Of a DNA stretch of 64,000 nt, positions 59,965 to 64,000 are shown in pieces. Position numbers and translations under genes: made by a program. This stretch comes from JAENVT01 sp963720775 (GTDB taxonomy: Bacteria; Actinomycetota; Acidimicrobiia; Acidimicrobiales; Ilumatobacteraceae), in contig CAVRGR010000004.1 of assembly GCA_963720775.1 (NCBI GenBank), positions 1 through 64,000 of the forward strand, written 5' to 3'. Numbering within the stretch: the stretch's first letter is position 1; each line of letters starts with the position of its first letter. The notes beneath the pieces are model-generated. The model was not told the origin of the DNA, did no database searches, and worked only from the letters and a program-made list of their open reading frames with translations.

Positions 59965-60741
59965 TCAGCGACCTTCGAACCGAGGCTCACGCTTCTCGAC
60001 GAAGGCCTTCATCGCCTCGGACGTGTCGGAGGTGGTGAGGTTGACGGTTTGACATACGCCCTCGTCGTCGAGGGCCTCCTCCAGCGTGACCTGCATCGAG
60101 TCGTCGAGCATGCGCTTGGTCATCGCCAGGGCGATCGGAGGACCTGCGGCGAGACGAGCTGCCCATGTTGCCACGAACTCGTCGATCGCCGCGTCGGGCA
60201 CCACACGGTTGACCAGGCCGATGCGCTCGGCTTCGGCCGCATCGATGATGTCGGCGAGGAGAGCAAGCTCCTTTGCCCGATGCATGCCGACGATCCGCGG
60301 CAGCAGCCAGGAACCACCGAAGTCGAGCGACAGTCCGCGCCGCGAAAAGATCTCGGAGAAACGAGCGTTGTCACTGGCGACGACGAGATCACAACCCAAG
60401 GCCATGTTGCATCCGGCACCCACGGCAACACCGCGCACTTTGGCGATCGTAGGGATCGGCAGTCGGTGCAGGGTCAGCGCAACCTCGCCCACATGACGCA
60501 TCTGGGCGAGTTGATGGCGCCCCGGCATCCCCGTGCCGCCTCCGGTGAGATCGGCGCCGGCGCAGAACTCGCCACCGGCACCGGTGAGGACCATGACCCG
60601 GTCTTGACCACCCGCGCCAATGTCTCGGAAGGTCTCCAGCAACTCGTCCCACATCTGAGCGTTGGCCGCGTTCTTCTTGGCCGGCCGGTTCAACGTGACC
60701 GTGACGATGCCCGACGAGCGTTTGACCTCGATGGTTTCCAC
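59965..60741 (-). CDS. Enoyl-CoA hydratase/isomerase-family protein
   Basis: The protein has 258 residues of the crotonase fold. The CoA-binding region reads GAGGEFCAGADLTGGG and the oxyanion part RGVAVGAGCNMALGCDLVVAS. The two Glu residues of hydratases are not both present: the first position is Asn (GCNMALGCD) and the second falls in RRGLSLDFGGSW, where Asp replaces Glu. It is therefore more probably an isomerase, a lyase or a PaaG-like enzyme than a classical hydratase. The ATG at 60741 is 23 nt from the divergent small gene. Confidence 0.83.
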   Translation of the reverse strand: METIEVKRSSGIVTVTLNRPAKKNAANAQMWDELLETFRDIGAGGQDRVMVLTGAGGEFCAGADLTGGGTGMPGRHQLAQMRHVGEVALTLHRLPIPTIAKVRGVAVGAGCNMALGCDLVVASDNARFSEIFSRRGLSLDFGGSWLLPRIVGMHRAKELALLADIIDAAEAERIGLVNRVVPDAAIDEFVATWAARLAAGPPIALAMTKRMLDDSMQVTLEEALDDEGVCQTVNLTTSDTSEAMKAFVEKREPRFEGR

Positions 60742-60764
60742 CGAAACGGCACGATACTGGGATG

Positions 60765-60875
60765 ATGGGTTTCAACCCCTATCGCAAGTTCGTCGCCAAG
60801 CGCGCCGACTACGTGTTCGTCGTGGCCGCCGTCGCCGCGGTGGTCGCATTGCTGGCGTGGGCGTTGCTGGCGTGA
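60765..60875 (+). CDS. Small membrane protein, 36 residues
   Basis: The frame from ATG 60765 (or 60762) to TGA 60875 gives a basic start (MGFNPYRKFVAKRADYVFV) and a single long hydrophobic helix (VAAVAAVVALLAWALLA). It lies between the divergent crotonase gene and the zinc-ribbon gene, which begins 2 nt after its stop. GATACT just before the ATG may be a -10 element of a short-leader transcript. Small proteins of this shape are common beside such zinc-ribbon genes in actinobacteria; function unknown. Confidence 0.6.
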   Translation: MGFNPYRKFVAKRADYVFVVAAVAAVVALLAWALLA

Positions 60876-60877
60876 CC

Positions 60878-61069
60878 ATGGGCTTGTGGGACGGCGGATT
60901 CGGAACGGTCGAGGTGCGGCGAGTGCAGCCATTCGAGGCAACGAAGGCCTACGTCTGCCCAGGTTGTCACCGACAGATCACACCGGGCACCGGGCACTAT
61001 GTCGCCGTGCCCGCCGACGCGCCAGAGCTTCGCCGGCACTGGCACAAGGCCTGCTGGGATCGTCGCTAG
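60878..61069 (+). CDS. Small zinc-ribbon protein
   Basis: The protein has 63 residues. The metal-binding pattern is CPGCHRQITPGTGH followed by HWHKACW, giving four to six possible zinc ligands. It opens MGLWDGGFGTVEVRRV. Streptomyces relatives are often labelled ATP/GTP-binding protein without proof. It is coupled to the 36-residue gene. Its TAG stop shares CTAG with the stop of the convergent YraN gene. Confidence 0.72.
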   Translation: MGLWDGGFGTVEVRRVQPFEATKAYVCPGCHRQITPGTGHYVAVPADAPELRRHWHKACWDRR

Positions 61070-61506
61070 AAGGCAGCTTCGTAGACGTCGATTCGCACGC
61101 CGGTGATTGCGGCAACGTCGAATCGGATCGATCCGTGGCGATCGTGTGTCGCCAGCCATTCCACCGCCAGCAGCCGCAGCCGGCGCTGCTTGGCCCGTCC
61201 GACGGCTGCCTCCGGTGGGCCGAAGCGGTTCGAGGCGCGTGTCTTGATCTCACAGAACACGATCACAGGGCCGGTGCACGCCACCAGGTCGAGCTCGCCG
61301 TTGGCAGATCGCCAGTTGCGATCGACGACCTCGTATCCATGCGCCACGTACCAACGAGCGGCGAGATCTTCGCCCCATCTTCCGCGCGCCTGGTTGGCGA
61401 GCGACGGTGCTACAGCTCGGTCGACGGCAGCTCTTCGACGTTGACGTCCTTGAACGTCAGGACTCGAACTTTGGGCACGAACCGGGTCTTTCGATACATG
61501 TCCCAT
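61066..61506 (-). CDS. YraN-family (UPF0102) nuclease-like protein
   Basis: The family region begins at ARGRWGEDLAARWYVAHGYEVVDRNWR and contains the nuclease-like GELDLVACTGPVIVFCEIKTR (the GELD and EIKTR motifs of the Holliday-junction-resolvase-like fold), followed by AKQRRLRLLAVEWL. The only start codons in frame are ATG 61506 and 61512, which would add about 35 atypical residues and overlap the DUF2469 gene by nearly 100 nt. A one-base error or an unusual start is possible; the conserved part starts near 61400. It belongs to the trmD-rplS block. Confidence 0.75.
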   Translation of the reverse strand: MGHVSKDPVRAQSSSPDVQGRQRRRAAVDRAVAPSLANQARGRWGEDLAARWYVAHGYEVVDRNWRSANGELDLVACTGPVIVFCEIKTRASNRFGPPEAAVGRAKQRRLRLLAVEWLATHDRHGSIRFDVAAITGVRIDVYEAAF

Positions 61507-61703
61507 ACCCATGCGTCGCTCAACTCCACTTCGATCACCGGCTTGGCGGCGTCTCCGCTGACATTGAGCTTGACGTCGTTGGCCAGGTAGAACCGGCGCT
61601 CGGTCTCGACGGCGAAGCGGAACATCGCCGCGACGTCTTGATATTCCTGAGCGAGTTGGAGCTCACGCTCGGCCTCGAAGTTTTCGAGATCGTCGGAGCT
61701 CAA
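61410..61703 (-). CDS. DUF2469 protein
   Basis: The protein has 97 residues: MSSDDLENFEAERELQLAQEYQDVAAMFRFAVETERRFYLANDV, then VEVELSDAWVWDMYRKTRFVPKVRVLTFKDVNVEEL, an actinobacterial family of unknown function, usually about 100 residues and encoded beside yraN and rnhB. TTG 61703 is the only start that gives the family N-terminus. It follows rplS by 36 nt. Confidence 0.85.
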   Translation of the reverse strand: MSSDDLENFEAERELQLAQEYQDVAAMFRFAVETERRFYLANDVKLNVSGDAAKPVIEVELSDAWVWDMYRKTRFVPKVRVLTFKDVNVEELPSTEL

Positions 61704-61739
61704 CGCGGGTGCTCGATTACACCGATGGACAGCGCACGC

Positions 61740-62087
61740 TCAGGCGTCGCGCTTTTCCCTGATCTTGGCGGCCTTTCCGACCCGGTCGCGCAGGTAGTAC
61801 AGCTTGGCCCTGCGAACATCGCCGCGCTTGACGACTTCGAGCTTGGCCACCGTTGGCGTGTGCACCGGAAACGTACGCTCGACGCCCACCCCGTAGCTGA
61901 CCTTGCGAACGGTGTAGGTCTCGGCGACGCCGCTGCCCTGGCGAGCGATCACATTTCCCTGGAACACCTGCACCCGCTCCTTGTTCCCCTCGACGACCTT
62001 GACGTGAACCTTGACTTCGTCGCCGCTGGCGAAGTCGGGGACGTCGGTGCGGATGTACTGGTTATCGACAAGATCGGTGGACTTCAT
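61740..62087 (-). CDS. rplS: 50S ribosomal protein L19
   Basis: The protein has 115 residues of the normal L19 length: PDFASGDEVKVHVKVVEGNKERVQVFQGNVIARQG, then TYTVRKVSYGVGVERTFPVHTP and RRAKLYYLRDRVGKAAKIREK. It sits at the interface of the ribosomal subunits. ATG 62087 is chosen (GAGAG about 8 nt upstream) over the frame reaching 62165. A 74-nt spacer to trmD holds two copies of TCTGGCTG (62109, 62123). Confidence 0.96.
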   Translation of the reverse strand: MKSTDLVDNQYIRTDVPDFASGDEVKVHVKVVEGNKERVQVFQGNVIARQGSGVAETYTVRKVSYGVGVERTFPVHTPTVAKLEVVKRGDVRRAKLYYLRDRVGKAAKIREKRDA

Positions 62088-62161
62088 GGCGGCAACTCTC
62101 TCAGTGAGTCTGGCTGGGTGATTCTGGCTGAGTCTGTGGCGGGCGTCAGACAGGCGAACGC

Positions 62162-62896
62162 TCAAGGATAGGTGATGGGAGGGAACTCTTCCAACAGCCT
62201 GCGGTCAAGTTCGCTGAGGCCGCCGGCGGCCTCGACCAGGTCAGGCCGGTAGCGCAGGGTTCGATGGAGCGCCTGGGCGCGTCGCCAGCGCTCGATGCGG
62301 GCGTGGTCGCCGCCGCGCAACGTCTCGGGCACCACCCAGCCACGAAAGTCGGCGGGGCGGGTGTATTGCGGCTCTTCGAGCAAGCCGGAATCGTCGAAGC
62401 TCTCCGAGATCGGGCTTGCCTCGTTGCCCATCGCCCCTGGTAGGAGGCGAACCACCGCCTCGATCACGAGGCAGGCCGCCACTTCTCCCCCACTGAGCAC
62501 GACGTCGCCCACGCTCAACTCGTCGTCGACGAGGTGCTCGCGAACGCGATGATCGACGCCCTCGTACCGGCCGCAGAGCAGGCTGAACCCGGCGCCGGCC
62601 GCCAACCCACGGGCCATGGCCTGATCGAATCGTCGACCACCGGGACCAAGGAGGAACAACGGTCTGGGTGGGGCGGCGGCCTCGACGGACACGAAGATCG
62701 GCTCCGGCTTCATCACCATTCCGGCACCACCGCCGAACGGGGCGTCGTCGACGGTGCGGTGTACATCGGTGGTGTGTTCGCGCAGGTCGTGCAACTGCAG
62801 GTCGAGCAGGCCGTTCGCTCGGCCCTTGCCGAGCAGGCTCTCGCCGCAGAACGAGTCGACCAGTGCGGGGAAGATGGTGAACACATCGATGCGCAC
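62162..62896 (-). CDS. trmD: tRNA (guanine-37-N1)-methyltransferase
   Basis: The protein has 244 residues. The SPOUT-fold signatures are FTIFPALVDSFCGESLLGKG, DDAPFGGGAGMVMKPEPIF, the deep-knot region LLCGRYEGVDHRVREHLVDDELSVGDVVLSGGEVAA and PQYTRPADFRGWVVPE. It methylates G37 of tRNA using SAM and prevents frameshifts. GTG 62896 starts it. Upstream lies a divergent DUF952 gene instead of the usual rimM and rpsP. Confidence 0.95.
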   Translation of the reverse strand: MRIDVFTIFPALVDSFCGESLLGKGRANGLLDLQLHDLREHTTDVHRTVDDAPFGGGAGMVMKPEPIFVSVEAAAPPRPLFLLGPGGRRFDQAMARGLAAGAGFSLLCGRYEGVDHRVREHLVDDELSVGDVVLSGGEVAACLVIEAVVRLLPGAMGNEASPISESFDDSGLLEEPQYTRPADFRGWVVPETLRGGDHARIERWRRAQALHRTLRYRPDLVEAAGGLSELDRRLLEEFPPITYP

Positions 62897-62915
62897 TGTG
62901 CAAGCCTACGAGGCG

Positions 62916-63236
62916 ATGATCTTTCACATCACCGATGCCGCTACCTGGGCAGACTCACAACTTCGGGGAGTCCACACCGGGTCGACCCGAGGGGTGGACC
63001 TGGTCGAGGAGGGATACATCCATTGCAGCACTGCCGAACAGTGGCTCGGAGTGGTGGAGCGCTTCTACGGTGACGATGTCGACCTGTTGTTGCTCCATGT
63101 CGATGAACGACTTCTGTCGGCGCCGTTGGTCTACGAGCAGCTTCCCGGCGCTCCCGAACCCTTTCCACACGTGTACGGACCGATCAACCTCGACGCGGTG
63201 ATAGCGGTGCAGCACCTGGAGCCGTCGGGTCAGTGA
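62916..63236 (+). CDS. DUF952 protein
   Basis: The protein has 106 residues with the family pattern IFHITDAATWADSQLRG, GYIHCSTAEQW, LLLLHVDERLL and PHVYGPINLDAVIAVQHL. Members of this family resemble glutathione-S-transferase-like or ADP-ribose-binding small proteins, but the role is unproven. ATG 62916 has a weak AGG; ATG 62889 would make it overlap the divergent trmD start. It ends shortly before a hairpin. Confidence 0.8.
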   Translation: MIFHITDAATWADSQLRGVHTGSTRGVDLVEEGYIHCSTAEQWLGVVERFYGDDVDLLLLHVDERLLSAPLVYEQLPGAPEPFPHVYGPINLDAVIAVQHLEPSGQ

Positions 63237-63248
63237 GCCCTGTGCATC

Positions 63249-63263
63249 GGGACCAACGGTCCC
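63249..63263 (+). terminator. Stem-loop downstream of the DUF952 gene
   Basis: GGGACC, an AAC loop and GGTCCC form a perfect 6-bp stem 13 nt after the DUF952 stop. No T-run follows, so termination strength is doubtful. It separates the gene from the next one, which has its own strong ribosome binding site. Confidence 0.5.
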
Positions 63264-63338
63264 TGGTGCCTGACACCGTTCTACCGCATTCTTGGAACAG
63301 CGCACGAAGGGTGCGTCTCACAAACTCGGAGGATTGAA

Positions 63339-64000
63339 ATGAATCGACGTACTCTCGACCTGCTCTTCAGCGCCGGAGGTATCGTCCTCGGTGCGCTGCT
63401 GTTGGTGCTCGGCCTGGTGTTGAACAACCAAGCCAACTTCGCAAGCGGCTACGTGAAGGACCAGCTCAACGCACAGCAAATCAAGTTCACCCCCGTCGCG
63501 GGCCTGAAGGGCGAGGACAAGGCCGCCGGCGGCCAGTGCCTCGACAACTACGCCGGCTCAGCCCTCGACAGTGGCAAGAAGGCCGAGTGCTACGCAAACC
63601 AGTACATCGGGTTCCACCTGAAGGAAGCTGCCATCACGGCCAAGGTCGAAGGCGCCACCTACGCGACGCTGGGCACCATCGTTGCCACGGCCAAGACGGC
63701 AGCTGCTGACGCCAAGACCGCCGGTCAGCCGACCGACGTACTCGACGCTCGGGTGACCGAGCTCAACGGGCTGCGTGACACCATGTTCAAGGGTGAGACC
63801 CTTCGCGGTCTGTTGCTGACCAGCTACGGCTTCAGCATCTTCGGTGATCGTGCGGGCCTCGCCGCCGACGTTTGCTTCGCAGCGTTCGCTCTGATGGTGC
63901 TGTTGTCGATCGCAGGTTTCGTTCACGCTGCGAGTGCCAAGCGGCATGCAGCTCAGGCGGCAGCCACGCCCGAGACGAAGACGCCCGAGCTGGTCGAAGC
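63339..64000 (+). CDS. Membrane protein of unknown function, 5' part
   Basis: ATG 63339 is set by GGAGG 6 nt upstream. At least 220 residues are visible and the frame is open at the window end. A first helix (about 10-30, GGIVLGALLLVLGLVL) leads to an outside domain of about 130 residues with a Cys pair (GQCLDNYAGS and AECYANQYIG), many Ala/Lys helices, then a second helix (about 182-206, VCFAAFALMVLLSIAGFVHA) and a cytoplasmic tail rich in Ala and Thr. I recognise no family. The full length lies outside the window. Confidence 0.72.
   Translation, partial: MNRRTLDLLFSAGGIVLGALLLVLGLVLNNQANFASGYVKDQLNAQQIKFTPVAGLKGEDKAAGGQCLDNYAGSALDSGKKAECYANQYIGFHLKEAAITAKVEGATYATLGTIVATAKTAAADAKTAGQPTDVLDARVTELNGLRDTMFKGETLRGLLLTSYGFSIFGDRAGLAADVCFAAFALMVLLSIAGFVHAASAKRHAAQAAATPETKTPELVE

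Noticed and set aside
59233..60765. A plus-strand open frame of 510 codons
   Set aside because: It spans two clearly recognised minus-strand genes and contains no domain pattern.

Overview
The window is high-GC, gene-dense DNA from an actinobacterium. Many starts are GTG or TTG, neighbouring genes often overlap by 4 nt (ATGA/GTGA), and the gene set includes an F420-type luciferase-like oxidoreductase, NDMA/mycofactocin-type dehydrogenases, a DUF2469 gene, a class-E-looking LPxTG surface protein and leaderless-looking promoters. A member of the Acidimicrobiia (Ilumatobacter-like) would fit, but that placement is inference. I see no rRNA, tRNA, CRISPR array, insertion sequence or phage gene, and no gene-free stretch above about 200 bases.

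Layout. (1) 1-13.8 kb is mixed housekeeping and envelope: two BatA/B-like VWA proteins, two tandem FtsX-type permeases without an ATPase, an LPxTG surface protein, a MarR-GNAT fusion with its own inverted repeat, a GT-C-like membrane protein and a GGDEF-EAL protein. (2) 13.9-46.7 kb is a catabolic island. On the minus strand a long gene series runs from 24.5 to 15.4 kb: an RnfD/UnbU-like membrane protein, a membrane-anchored protein of unknown function, a 3-hydroxyisobutyrate-dehydrogenase-like enzyme, a GntR/FCD regulator, a DapA-like lyase, HpaE- and HpaD-type homoprotocatechuate enzymes, a MetE-like methyltransferase and EthD proteins. On the plus strand from 24.6 kb lies a ribose-type ABC importer (permease, lipoprotein, ATPase, second permease) with an FG-GAP/ASPIC (UnbV/CRTAC1-like) secreted protein inserted between binding protein and ATPase. 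Further on come two SMP-30 lactonase paralogues, SnoaL and EthD proteins, an F420-type LLM enzyme, an NDMA-type alcohol dehydrogenase, a KstD-like flavoprotein, two PhyH dioxygenases and a mycofactocin-type SDR. A two-component system (34.5-36.4 kb) sits inside the island. (3) 46.9-64 kb holds an epoxide hydrolase, a ketopantoate-reductase-like gene, the branched-chain 2-oxoacid dehydrogenase operon (bkdA1-bkdA2-bkdB, no E3), paired flavodoxin-fold reductases, a TrmA-type RNA methyltransferase, rpe, an enoyl-CoA hydratase and the trmD-rplS-DUF2469-yraN block.

The main discovery is a 12-bp palindrome, ATCATATATGAT, present as five exact and three near copies (21937, 24493, 24561, 33599, 37308, 39338, 42850, 45820). 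All eight lie at the promoter ends of the catabolic genes and nowhere else that I found. Each half contains a -10-like hexamer (TATGAT), so one site can be operator and -10 element on both strands. The only GntR regulator in the window carries one copy directly upstream. I infer a single regulon covering about 25 kb: uptake of an unknown compound, oxidation by mycofactocin-, F420-, flavin- and 2-oxoglutarate/Fe-type enzymes, lactone hydrolysis, and ring cleavage by an HPCD-type dioxygenase. The substrate cannot be read from the sequence.

Three genes (a BBE-like oxidase, an SMP-30 lactonase and an epoxide hydrolase) each carry an apparent single-base insertion. This is either real decay or, since all three are the same type, possibly sequence error.
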